NCBI GenBank assembly: GCA_022072125.1
Contig: JAJVIH010000037.1
Coordinates: 1 to 62,381, forward strand
Direction of reading: 5' to 3'
Length of the DNA stretch: 62,381 bases
Source of the DNA: Myxococcota bacterium
GTDB lineage: Bacteria; Myxococcota; JAJVIH01
Position numbers and translations under genes: made by a program. Position 1 is the stretch's first letter. Every line of letters starts with the position of its first letter. Below the pieces are notes generated by a model that made no database searches, was not told the origin of the DNA, and saw only the letters and a list, made by a program, of their open reading frames with translations. Shown here piece after piece: positions 37,915 through 46,629 of this stretch.

Positions 37915-39648
37915 ATGAAACTTTCGCCTGCTGCTTCCGCTTGTATCCTGGCCGTCTTTTGCCTTCAGTGGGCCGGTTGTTCGGATGATGATCCAGCCGC
38001 CCGGCAGGTCGCCAAAGGCGGCGTGGACAGCGGCGTTCCGGGAACCGGCGGGATCGCCCAGGACGCCGCGAGCGATGATCGAACCGCAAACCAGGACGCG
38101 CAATCCGGCGATGACGGCGCGGAGGCCGGAGACGGCGCCCCCAGCGACTCCGCGACGGGCGGGGACGCGGCGATTCCGTCAACGGACGCCGGTCCCGGCG
38201 ACAGCGGTCCCGCCGATAACGCAGCGGGCGACGCGGCGCCTGCCGATGGCGGCGCCAATGACGGCGGCTCCGGCGATGGCGGCCTGGTTGACGCGGCGGA
38301 TTCCGGCCCCGCCGATGCGGGATTCGTCCAGCCGGAACTCTTCGACATGAAGCTCATCCGCGACCGGAAAACCGCGGAATGCAGCTTCACCAACCAGCGC
38401 ACCGCCGTGAAGGACGGCGTGTCGCTCGACCTGTGGAACGTCACGTACAAATCATACGAATCCATCAACGGAGAACTGAAACCCATCCTGATTCGCGGCT
38501 TCGCGGCCCGTCCGGCGGGCGTCACCGCTGGTCTGCCGGGCATTGTCCACGCCCACGGCCTTGGCGGTCATTCCACCGAGGGCATGGCGACTGGTCCCGC
38601 GGCCATGCTGAAAATGTTCGTGATCGCATACACGGGCCCCGGCGGCGGCAACGCCCCGGACAACACGTCGGAAGGGCTGCCTTCGGCCCACCGCAACAAC
38701 TACCGCATCTTCGACACCATCCCGGACCTGCGGCAAAGCTGGTTCTGGGGACACCCGGTCGCGGCGATGCGCGCGGCCACCTGCCTGGAATCCCACCCCG
38801 GCGTGGATCCAAACCGCATCGGCATCACCGGTTTCAGCGGCGGCGGCATCGCCACGCTGGTGTCCGTCGCGGTGGATGATCGCTTCAAGGCGGGAGTCGC
38901 GCTGAGCGGAACCGGCGCGTGGGACGAAGCCGTGAAATGGCCGGGGGCCTGGCAAAACACCCTTCTCCAGACGGCGGGACTGAACCTGAACAGCCCCGAA
39001 TGGCGGCGCATGATGCAGTACCTGGACGCCCGCGCCCTGCTGCCAAAAACCACGGGAAAAATCATGATGGTCAACGGGTCCACCGATGAATTTTTCCCGC
39101 TCACCGCCCACATGGCGACCTTCAACGCCATTCCCGGCGAGGACAAACGGCTTTCCTTCGCCGCCAATTTTGATCACGGCTGCTACGCCCTGACGGGTAT
39201 CGAAAAGAAAGAGAATATCGAAGCCCGGGCGGATATCCGGGCGCGCGGCGCGCAGAAACTCTGGTTCAATCACTGGTTCAACAAGGACCCCCTCTTCAAA
39301 TACATCCCGAAGGCGCCGGTGGCGTCGGTTCAACCGGGCCCGGTCACCACCGTGATCGCGCAGGTGGACCCGGGCGGTACGGAATTTTCCGTGGAGGAAG
39401 TCCATTTCTGGGTCAGCGCCGACGACGCCCTGGTGTGGAGCAGCCAGAAGCTCGACAAGGGCCAGGGGGGCGTCTACAGCAAGATCATCGCCCTGCAGTT
39501 GCCCGCCAACGCCATCTGGTATGTGGATGTGCAATACAAGGAAACCGGATTGTCGCTGAATCCGGAACGTTTCAGCATCTCCTCGCCGGCGGTTTATCCG
39601 GCGGGCTTCGTGGCAAAAACCCGGAATATCAACACCTGCCTTCCGTAG
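37915..39648 (+). CDS. Surface lipoprotein esterase/hydrolase (alpha/beta fold) on Asp/Ala/Gly tether
   Basis: A 577-residue lipoprotein with lipobox LQWAGC (Cys about 22), then about 110 residues of Asp/Ala/Gly/Ser-rich tether with DAG and DSG steps. From about 140 a catalytic domain of the acetyl-xylan-esterase / dienelactone-hydrolase type follows: IVHAHGLGGHSTEG, a RIGITGFSGGGIATLVS elbow with Ser, VNGSTDEFFPL (acid) and FDHGCYAL (His). The last 120 residues form a beta domain (about 455-577). It would hydrolyse an ester or similar bond at the cell surface. It has its own promoter. Confidence 0.8.
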   Translation: MKLSPAASACILAVFCLQWAGCSDDDPAARQVAKGGVDSGVPGTGGIAQDAASDDRTANQDAQSGDDGAEAGDGAPSDSATGGDAAIPSTDAGPGDSGPADNAAGDAAPADGGANDGGSGDGGLVDAADSGPADAGFVQPELFDMKLIRDRKTAECSFTNQRTAVKDGVSLDLWNVTYKSYESINGELKPILIRGFAARPAGVTAGLPGIVHAHGLGGHSTEGMATGPAAMLKMFVIAYTGPGGGNAPDNTSEGLPSAHRNNYRIFDTIPDLRQSWFWGHPVAAMRAATCLESHPGVDPNRIGITGFSGGGIATLVSVAVDDRFKAGVALSGTGAWDEAVKWPGAWQNTLLQTAGLNLNSPEWRRMMQYLDARALLPKTTGKIMMVNGSTDEFFPLTAHMATFNAIPGEDKRLSFAANFDHGCYALTGIEKKENIEARADIRARGAQKLWFNHWFNKDPLFKYIPKAPVASVQPGPVTTVIAQVDPGGTEFSVEEVHFWVSADDALVWSSQKLDKGQGGVYSKIIALQLPANAIWYVDVQYKETGLSLNPERFSISSPAVYPAGFVAKTRNINTCLP

Positions 39649-39731
39649 ACAGAACCATGGCTTCATTCGGTCCAATCGCGGGGCGGAACAGGCCGCTTGG
39701 CGAGGCGGACCGGTAACACCAGGACAAACCG

Positions 39732-40988
39732 ATGGCCGGACAATCCATGATCACCATCGAGGAAGCGCGGAAATTCATTCTGGAGCGGACGCGCCAGATG
39801 CCGCCGGAAACGGTTCCGTTGGATGATGCGGCGGGGCGCGTGCTCGCCCGCGAGGTCATCACCCCGGTTGATTCGCCATCCGCCGACAACTCGCAGATGG
39901 ACGGCTACGCGGCGCGCGCGGCGGACCTCGCGGGCGCGTCCTCCGCTCACGCGATCCGGTTGCCGGTGGCCCGGGAAATCGCCGCGGGCCGGCCGCCTGG
40001 CGCCATCGCCGCCGGAACCTGCGCGCGCATCTTCACCGGCGGGTTGTTGCCCGAGGGCGCGGACACGGTCATTCCGCAGGAAGTGGTTCAGCGGGATGGA
40101 AATCTCGCCGTGTTCACTGCGGCGCCGCGTCCCGGAGAATACGTGCGCCGCCGCGGCGAGGATGTGACCGCCGGCGCCGCCATCCTGCGCGCGGGAGACG
40201 TGCTGACCCCCGCGCGGATTGGCCTGGCCGCCGCCTGCGGGGAAACCTCGCTGGCGGTGATCTCGCGGCCGCGCGTGACCATTCTGGCCAATGGCGATGA
40301 AGTGGTGGAGCCGGGCCGTCCCAAAAATCCGGAGCAGGTGTACAACGCCAACGCCTTCACCCTGTCCGCGCTGGCGCGCGAATGCGGCGCCAGCGCCAGC
40401 CGCTGCCCCATCGCCGGAGATTCAGAAGACGCGCTGGCGGCGGTGATTCAGGAATTGCACGGCCCTGACGTCATCATCAGTTCGGGCGGCGTGTCGGTGG
40501 GCGATCACGATTATGTCGCGCGCGCGCTGACCCGCTGCGGCTGGACCATCCATCCGTGGAAAATCTCCATGCGGCCGGGAAAGCCCATGGTCTTCGCCGC
40601 GCGCGGCCATCAACTCTGGTTCGGGCTGCCGGGAAATCCGGTCTCCTCGGCGGTGGCGTTTGAACATCATGTCAGGCCGGCCCTGCGAAAAATGGCGGGT
40701 CACCGCGCGCTGACCCGCCCGCTGCTGCGCGGCGTGCTGCTGGGCCCCGTCGGCAAACAACGCGGGTTCCGCTTCTTCCTGCGCGGTCTCGCGGCGTGGA
40801 ATAACGGGCGCATCGAGGTCCAGCCCAGCACCAAGACCAACAGCGGACAACTGGGCGGCCTCGCGGAATCCAACGTGCTCATCGTGGTTCCCGAAGGCGT
40901 GGAATCCATGAATGCGGGAGAGGAAACGGATTTGATGCCGCTCTCCTGGACCGGTTACGAACCTTTCTGGCGGCATGGAGAAACATGA
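39732..40988 (+). CDS. moeA: Molybdopterin molybdotransferase
   Basis: A 418-residue MoeA that inserts molybdate into adenylylated molybdopterin. Seen: the N-terminal SADNSQMDGYAARAADL block, ARIFTGGLLPEGADTVIPQE, a GDEVVEPGRP segment, VISSGGVSVGDHDYV, MRPGKPMVFA and LPGNPVSSAVAFE. Length is normal. ATG at 39732 is used; a second ATG 15 nt downstream is possible. No other moa/moe/mod genes are in the window. Its stop overlaps the next gene's start (ATGA), an unusual partner for moeA. Confidence 0.95.
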   Translation: MAGQSMITIEEARKFILERTRQMPPETVPLDDAAGRVLAREVITPVDSPSADNSQMDGYAARAADLAGASSAHAIRLPVAREIAAGRPPGAIAAGTCARIFTGGLLPEGADTVIPQEVVQRDGNLAVFTAAPRPGEYVRRRGEDVTAGAAILRAGDVLTPARIGLAAACGETSLAVISRPRVTILANGDEVVEPGRPKNPEQVYNANAFTLSALARECGASASRCPIAGDSEDALAAVIQELHGPDVIISSGGVSVGDHDYVARALTRCGWTIHPWKISMRPGKPMVFAARGHQLWFGLPGNPVSSAVAFEHHVRPALRKMAGHRALTRPLLRGVLLGPVGKQRGFRFFLRGLAAWNNGRIEVQPSTKTNSGQLGGLAESNVLIVVPEGVESMNAGEETDLMPLSWTGYEPFWRHGET

Positions 40989-41962
40989 AACTGTTTGCAT
41001 GGACCCTGGGCGCGTTGCTGTTGTGTTCCTTTCCGGGAGCAGCCCCGGAAGCCATGGCGCAAGGCGGACGCATCAAACGCGACTTTGATCTGATTCCCCA
41101 GCCGCCGGACACCTGGGGCGCGCTGACGGAAAGCTTTCTAGCGCGCGGCGATCACAGCTACGCCAGCACCAAGGCGTTTCCGCTGGCCAAGGACGAACCG
41201 ATCCTGCTGCTGCGGGAATGGGGCCCCTGGATGCAGGTGCGGAACCGCAAGGGCCGGAAAGGGTGGGTCGCCAAACGGCTGATCAAATTCATCACGCCGC
41301 CGGACGCGGACCCGCGCTACCTGGACCTCAAGAAACACGCCTCGTCAAAGCCCGCGCCGGCCGCCGCGGCCGCGCCATCGCTGAACGCCTGCGACCGCCA
41401 TGCGCAGGCCATCTGCCTGTGCCATGGACCGGCCTCCGCCCAGTGCCTGAAGGCCCGCAACGACGCCAACTCGGAGATGATGCGCGATCGGTCCGCCGCG
41501 CTGGAGGTCTGCGGCGCGCGAATGGAAAACTTCTCCTGCAACGCCAACCAGAACCTCAAGCCTTCGCAGGGGCTGGCGGCCTGCCACGACACCCTCGACA
41601 AGAAATTTTATGATCTCAAATTCAAAACCGGAACCTGCTCAAAATTTGGAAACCGCATCGAGGTCACCGCGCTGAAGGGCACCTCGCCCCGCGTCGCGCC
41701 GGGCGAAACCTTCATCGCCAGGGGGAAATACTCCATGACCTCGTTCAAGAACGCGCTGCTGGAATTTGGCCCCAATGGCGGCAGCAGCCGCCCCTGCCGC
41801 CAGGAATTGCAAAAAGGCGACGGAACCTTCGAGGTCGCCGCGCTGATCGTATTCACCGAGGAAGGGGAGTTGAACGATCTGCTGCTCGCCTACATCACCC
41901 CGGACATGGAAAGCACGGCGGGAACTCCCCTCGCCTGCCCCATCACCGTCGTCAACGAATAA
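40985..41962 (+). CDS. Exported SH3-domain, Cys-rich protein
   Basis: A 325-residue protein with a signal peptide (LGALLLCSFPGAAPEAMAQ), an SH3-like domain (about 45-108) with FPLAKDEPILLL, W-G-P-W-M-Q-V and RKGRKGWVAKRLI, then a Cys-rich helical segment (about 128-205) with several spaced pairs (C-L-C and C-x5-C forms), and a C-terminal beta domain. The SH3 core resembles the protein at 21691-22617. Probably periplasmic. Its start lies in the moeA stop (ATGA), so it is translationally coupled to moeA; no functional reason is evident. Domain identity beyond SH3 unknown. Confidence 0.65.
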   Translation: MKLFAWTLGALLLCSFPGAAPEAMAQGGRIKRDFDLIPQPPDTWGALTESFLARGDHSYASTKAFPLAKDEPILLLREWGPWMQVRNRKGRKGWVAKRLIKFITPPDADPRYLDLKKHASSKPAPAAAAAPSLNACDRHAQAICLCHGPASAQCLKARNDANSEMMRDRSAALEVCGARMENFSCNANQNLKPSQGLAACHDTLDKKFYDLKFKTGTCSKFGNRIEVTALKGTSPRVAPGETFIARGKYSMTSFKNALLEFGPNGGSSRPCRQELQKGDGTFEVAALIVFTEEGELNDLLLAYITPDMESTAGTPLACPITVVNE

Positions 41963-41968
41963 GGAAAC

Positions 41969-42697
41969 ATGGCCATGGAACTGCCGGAAATCCAGAAACA
42001 GAAAGCCGTTGGGGCGCATGTCCCGGCCATCGCCGTGGCGGGAATCACCGGCTACACCGGCCGCCACCTGCTCCCCCTGTTGGACAAATGCGATCTGCGC
42101 CTGCTGGTGCGTCCGTCCACCGCCGCCAAACCGCCCTGGAGCAACGACCCCCGCGTGCGCGCCGTCGAGCAGGATCAGCCCGGTCCGCTGGTCGAACACC
42201 TGCGCGGCGCGCAGGTCATCATCTGCCTGGTGGGCACGCTGCGGTCGAAATTCAGCGGCGGCGACACTTACGAAAAGGTGGACATCGGCATTCCGCGCGC
42301 GCTGGCCCAGGCAGGCAAGCAGGCCGGCTGCCAGCGCATGATCCTGCTCAGTTCGCTCGGCGCGGGGACCATGCCGGGCGCATACCTGGACGCCAAGCGC
42401 GCCGCCGAAAAAGCGGTGCGGGAAAGCGGCCTGTCATGGGTGATCCTGCGTCCGTCGGCGTTCATGGGCGGGGAGGATGACGGCGAGCGCTCGAAGGAAC
42501 GGGCCGCTCCGCAAAAACTGGACGGCCTGTTCCAGGCGCTCTCCGCGCTTCCCGGCGTGGGCGGCTGGGTCAACGACGTGCGGCCCATCGCGGTTTCCGA
42601 TCTGGCCAGGGCGATCCATTGGCTTGCGCTGAACAACGATGATGACGGCCGGGTGCTTTCCGGCGATGACATCCGGAAAATCGCCGCCCGCGCATGA
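41969..42697 (+). CDS. NmrA-like NAD(P)-binding protein (atypical SDR)
   Basis: A 242-residue Rossmann protein with IAVAGITGYTGRHLLPLLD (GxxGxxG), LVRPS after the second strand, MILLSSLGAG, and K-R-A-A-E-K in place of a classical YxxxK, followed by WVILRPSAFMGGE. Such atypical SDRs are redox sensors, quinone reductases or cofactor-binding regulators. ATG follows AAGGAA; a second ATG lies 6 nt downstream. Its stop overlaps the FemAB-like gene start (ATGA), so the two are coupled. Probably cytoplasmic. Confidence 0.75.
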   Translation: MAMELPEIQKQKAVGAHVPAIAVAGITGYTGRHLLPLLDKCDLRLLVRPSTAAKPPWSNDPRVRAVEQDQPGPLVEHLRGAQVIICLVGTLRSKFSGGDTYEKVDIGIPRALAQAGKQAGCQRMILLSSLGAGTMPGAYLDAKRAAEKAVRESGLSWVILRPSAFMGGEDDGERSKERAAPQKLDGLFQALSALPGVGGWVNDVRPIAVSDLARAIHWLALNNDDDGRVLSGDDIRKIAARA

Positions 42698-43869
42698 GTC
42701 AGCCCATCCGCATTGAAATCCGCGATTCCCTCTCCGGCGTGGACCCGGAAGCCTGGAACGCCCTGGGCGATCCGGACAATCCCTTTCTCGATCACGCCTT
42801 CCTGCATGCGCTGGAACTCTCGCGCAGCACCTCCGCGGAAGCGGAATGCATTCCGTTTTTTCATCTGGCGTGGAAGGGCCGGGATCTGGTCGCGGCGGTC
42901 CCGTCGTACCTGAAATCCGGCAGCAGCGGCGAATACATCTTCGACTGGAACTGGGCGCAAGGGGCCATCCGCGCGGGCATCAACTATTTCCCCAAGTTGG
43001 TGGTGTTTGTTCCATTCACCCCGGTGACGGGTCCGCGGCTTTTGCGGCTGCCGGATCAAAACGCCGCTGAACTCCTGCCGCTCTTCGAGCGCAGCCTGAA
43101 CAAGCTGGCGGAAGACACGCGCGCTTCGTCCATCCACTGGCTGTATCCGCCCGCGAGCGAAATGGCGGGATTGACCGCGGCCGGATATCTCCCGCGCCTC
43201 AACCACCAGTACCACTGGATCAACCGGAATTACCGGAGCTTCGATGACTGGCTGGCGGCGCTGCGATCCCCCGTGCGCAAGATGGTGCGGAAAGAGCGCC
43301 GCATCGTCATGGAAAGCGGGCTGAAAATCGAAACCCTTTCCGGCGCGGAACTTCAGCCCCATCAATGGAAAGCCCTGCATCAGTTTTATATCTCCACCCA
43401 CCGCAAGATGGGCGGATACACGTATCTCCGGCCGGAGTTTTTCGACCTGTTGCCCGGCATGCTCGCCAACCGCGTGGCCGCCTGCATCGCCTCGCGGGAT
43501 GGAGTTCCAATCGCCGGCGCGCTGAATTTTGAAAAAGGAAAAGGCGTTTACGGCCGCTACTGGGGATGCATCGAGGAGCACAACTCCATGCATTTTGAAT
43601 TGTGCTACTACCAGTTGATTGAGCGGGCCATCCGCAATGGGTGCGAACGGGTGGAAGCGGGAGCACAGGGCGAACACAAGTTCAAACGCGGATACGATGC
43701 GCAATTCATCCACAGCGCGCATCGCTTCCTGCACCCCGGCCTGCACCGGGCGATTGAGGGATACCTGCAACGCGAGCGCGAATGGGCGACACAGCAGATG
43801 GAAGTCTTCCGCGCCCACACGGCGTATAAACGGATCGCCGGAAACGTCCAGGAGAGCGAAGCGGAGTAG
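42694..43869 (+). CDS. FemAB-like GNAT-fold transferase (DUF482 family)
   Basis: A 391-residue protein of the peptidogalycan-biosynthesis-type FemAB_like family. It has FLDHAFLHALELS near the N-terminus, HLAWKGRDLVAAVPSYLK, IFDWNWAQ, VPFTPVTGPR and IHWLYPPASE, then the late GRYWGCIEEHNSMHFELCYY and VEAGAQGEHKFKRGYDAQF motifs. Members are predicted acyl/aminoacyl transferases; several sit in cell-envelope or secondary-metabolite loci. Complete and coupled to the NmrA-like gene. The true substrate is not known from the sequence. Confidence 0.8.
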   Translation: MSQPIRIEIRDSLSGVDPEAWNALGDPDNPFLDHAFLHALELSRSTSAEAECIPFFHLAWKGRDLVAAVPSYLKSGSSGEYIFDWNWAQGAIRAGINYFPKLVVFVPFTPVTGPRLLRLPDQNAAELLPLFERSLNKLAEDTRASSIHWLYPPASEMAGLTAAGYLPRLNHQYHWINRNYRSFDDWLAALRSPVRKMVRKERRIVMESGLKIETLSGAELQPHQWKALHQFYISTHRKMGGYTYLRPEFFDLLPGMLANRVAACIASRDGVPIAGALNFEKGKGVYGRYWGCIEEHNSMHFELCYYQLIERAIRNGCERVEAGAQGEHKFKRGYDAQFIHSAHRFLHPGLHRAIEGYLQREREWATQQMEVFRAHTAYKRIAGNVQESEAE

Positions 43870-43897
43870 ACCCTCCCTTCGCGGGGCCTCCGGGACC

Positions 43898-44413
43898 TTA
43901 CGGCGATTTGCAGCAGTCGTATCTGGCGCTGACGGTCTCGGCCGCGCCGCCTTCGCCGGCGATGGTCACATCCAGCATCCACTCCCCGGGCATGTGAAGC
44001 TGCATGCCCTTGGCCAGGTAAACGCCATCGCCCACGAAGCTGGTTTCCGGCTTCGTCTTCATGCCATGGCCATGCGCCGGCATCCGGGCGTCAACCGTCA
44101 CCTTGCCATTGTTGAACGGCGCTCCGGAAGAAGCGTTTTTCACGCTCACCCGCAGTTCAAAGGGCTGGTTGAGCGGTATTGGATCCATGGAAGGCATGTA
44201 CCCCACCTTCCACAGGCCGCTTTTCGAGACCTCTTCCCGCATGGCTTTGGGAGCTCCGCCCGTGTCCGCGGCGGCGCCCGAATCCCCCCCTCCGGAATCC
44301 GCCGCGGCGCCGCTGTCCGCACCGCCGCCGGCGTCTGAACTTCCGGAATCCGAGCAGGCGGCCAGCAGCGCCAGCACCCCAAAAACAACGATTGTCCGCA
44401 TGATCTTTTTCAT
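43898..44413 (-). CDS. Small tethered lipoprotein with FixH/YtkA-like domain
   Basis: A 171-residue lipoprotein: lipobox ALLAAC (Cys about 20), a Gly/Ala/Ser/Asp tether (DAG, DSG and DTG steps, about 22-53), and a C-terminal beta-sandwich with ELRVSVKN, ARMPAHGHGMKTKPE and LHMPGEWMLDVTI, the pattern of YtkA/FixH-like domains. The His/Met-rich centre hints at possible metal (copper) handling, not proven. It ends with a Cys-Cys pair. It lies 25 nt after the stop of the larger lipoprotein gene on the same strand, so a two-gene transcript is likely. Confidence 0.7.
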   Translation of the reverse strand: MKKIMRTIVVFGVLALLAACSDSGSSDAGGGADSGAAADSGGGDSGAAADTGGAPKAMREEVSKSGLWKVGYMPSMDPIPLNQPFELRVSVKNASSGAPFNNGKVTVDARMPAHGHGMKTKPETSFVGDGVYLAKGMQLHMPGEWMLDVTIAGEGGAAETVSARYDCCKSP

Positions 44414-44438
44414 GGCTGTTCCTCCATGCGCCGGCCGG

Positions 44439-46499
44439 TCATTCCGGATCGCACGCGCCGTCGCAGTGGTTGGTCACTCTGCCGGTTTCCAGAAATTCCA
44501 CGAGTTGCTTTTTCGACGCCTCGCGGGTGCGCGTGCGCCCGTGCGCGCCGTTATTCTTCGCTGGGGCGGTATTGTTTTTGGGCGCGGGTTCGGCGTCCGG
44601 GAAGCGGTATTCCACCAGCGCGGCCGGGGCCTCGAACGGCGCGGCTTTTTTCTCCAGCCCGAAGATTTCAAAATTGGCCGGCTGCATGTGAACACACCCC
44701 GCCGCCCGGCAGAACTGATACGTGGACAGGTTGGTCACCTCGGAATCATCCACGCCCATATGCACCAGCACCTGCTTGACCGGGGTGTCGGGCGTCAGGG
44801 GGTTGGCGGCGATGGAGCGATCATATCCGGCGCTTTCGGCCCGCTGCCACAACATCTGGATCATGGAGATCAGCAATAGCTGCTCCGTGATGGTGGGATA
44901 CTGTGATTTCATGATCCCGAAAAACGGGGTGAAGTCCACGCTGCGCGTCAGCATGAAGGAGTAGCCGCTGCCGCCCACCCCCAGGCCGCCGCGCTTGATA
45001 TCCTTTGAGGCGGCCATGTACACCGCGCCCATGATGCCGCCCTGGCTGTTGCCGTAATAATAGAGCCTGTTGGGATCGAAGGTCAGTTTGCCGTCCAGGC
45101 TGACCTTGGGGTCCTTGCCCAGCGCGCCTTTCATGGCGGTCATTAGCAGCAGCGCATTGAGCACGCCCTGCTGCAGGCGATCCGGAATGATGGCGAAGTT
45201 GCTCAGATCAAACACCGCGCCCGCCACCGCGGCCTGATCCTCATAACACATGCCGATCCAGTCCACGCCAATCAGCGCGAACTTGCCGCGATTCGCCATG
45301 TCCTGCAGGTAATTGCCATCCCCCTTGTCTTCCATCTCGTTGACGGCGCTGCCCAGCAACCCATGCCCATAATGCATGACCCCGCCCGCCCCGCCGTTCA
45401 TCAGCGAGCGCGGAATCATGACGATAAATTCGTATTTGGCGGTATCCTTGGCCTGGGGCATTCCCTTATCATCCAGCATTCCCTTGAAAGAGGCGCCGGC
45501 CTTGGGAGAACTGACGTACAACGGCACGGTCAAACGCCCCTTGATCACCCGGCCGATGAATTTGGAATGATCTTCCGTCACGCTGACAATCTCAAACTCC
45601 GGACCGTTGGGGCCCACGCGCTTGAGGGCGTCATCGCGCATGTGGATCAGCCGGCCGGTGGTGTTCTCCGTGCTCATGGTGGTGAGGTCCCAGGCGGCGA
45701 TCAGTTCGCCGCGCTTGACGCCCGCCTTGTCCAGCTTCGAGAAGATATCCTCGAAACGGGCGCGGTGTTTCTCCACCTCCTGGAAACCAGCCTTTTCCTG
45801 GTCCCGGTAAATGCGGAACACGGGCGAGGCCTCCACCGCCTTGCCGTCCTTGAGCTTCAGGTTGCGCACCGCCGCGATATACCGGGTGGACTCCATCAGG
45901 CGGGCCGCCGGGCGGATGATGAACAGGCGCTCGTTGTCCTTGTTGGTCAGGGCGTCCAGTTCGGCGAAGAAGGGTACGCGCTTGCCGGTTTCCGCCTCGA
46001 TCAGCACGACTGGATGATCGGCTTCCAGCGACTTCGGAATGGAGTCAATTCCAGCGATGGGCCCCATGTCCACGTCGCCAAAATGGGCGAGCAACGGCAT
46101 GGATGGAGCGAACCCATCGAGAGAAGCCAGATCAGGCGGCAGCGCGGGTTTCTTCTCGCCGTTCCTCGGAACCGCTTCGCGGGGAATATCCACCCGGACT
46201 CCGGTTTTGGTTGTTGCATCGGCTTTCACCCAATGGTTGGAGGGGAAAGGCAACATGCAATGAAATCCGATGGTGTTGTCGCAGACATCACCGTTGCTGG
46301 GCAGGTCTCCGCCATCGCCGCCGGTTGAACCATCGGGAACCGCGGCGTCGCCGGTGGTGGCCGGGGCGCCGGCATCGTTGGCCGGACTGGCGTCGTTGAC
46401 GCCGCCGCCATCGTTGACCGCGCCGGCGGGTTGATCGGATGAACAGGCGGAAGCCGCCAGCGCCACTGCGGCGGACAGCAGGAGGAATCGGAATTTCAC
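44439..46499 (-). CDS. Large tethered lipoprotein, alpha/beta-hydrolase-like
   Basis: A 686-residue lipoprotein. The GTG at 46499 follows GGGAG at 8 nt and gives a short signal with a Cys at about 19 (ALAASAC). An Asp/Ala/Gly tether follows (about 25-70), then a beta-rich domain starting DNTIGFHCMLPFPSNHW, and a hydrolase-like domain with VMHYGHGLLGSAVNEM, LIGVDWIGM, a Y-Y-Y-G-N-S-Q-G-G-I elbow (nucleophile Ser) and VLVHMGVDDSEVTN near the acid/His region. It probably is a surface esterase or peptidase. Two short basic or Pro-rich stretches occur at the end. No close family recognised. Confidence 0.75.
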   Translation of the reverse strand: MKFRFLLLSAAVALAASACSSDQPAGAVNDGGGVNDASPANDAGAPATTGDAAVPDGSTGGDGGDLPSNGDVCDNTIGFHCMLPFPSNHWVKADATTKTGVRVDIPREAVPRNGEKKPALPPDLASLDGFAPSMPLLAHFGDVDMGPIAGIDSIPKSLEADHPVVLIEAETGKRVPFFAELDALTNKDNERLFIIRPAARLMESTRYIAAVRNLKLKDGKAVEASPVFRIYRDQEKAGFQEVEKHRARFEDIFSKLDKAGVKRGELIAAWDLTTMSTENTTGRLIHMRDDALKRVGPNGPEFEIVSVTEDHSKFIGRVIKGRLTVPLYVSSPKAGASFKGMLDDKGMPQAKDTAKYEFIVMIPRSLMNGGAGGVMHYGHGLLGSAVNEMEDKGDGNYLQDMANRGKFALIGVDWIGMCYEDQAAVAGAVFDLSNFAIIPDRLQQGVLNALLLMTAMKGALGKDPKVSLDGKLTFDPNRLYYYGNSQGGIMGAVYMAASKDIKRGGLGVGGSGYSFMLTRSVDFTPFFGIMKSQYPTITEQLLLISMIQMLWQRAESAGYDRSIAANPLTPDTPVKQVLVHMGVDDSEVTNLSTYQFCRAAGCVHMQPANFEIFGLEKKAAPFEAPAALVEYRFPDAEPAPKNNTAPAKNNGAHGRTRTREASKKQLVEFLETGRVTNHCDGACDPE

Positions 46500-46629
46500 G
46501 GATGAGTCTCCCGGGTCAGGACAATCATGGGGTCCGGTAGCGGCGGGACCATGACATATCAACGGATGCTTTTCCAGTGCGGAGGCGGAAACCGGAATAC
46601 CTCCGCCCGCGGGCGGGATGGCGGAACTC

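Noticed and set aside
46579-46606. GCGGAGG/CCTCCGC hairpin after the DUF4388 gene as a terminator
   Set aside because: The stem is only 7 bp with a 14-nt loop and is followed by mixed sequence, not a T-tract.
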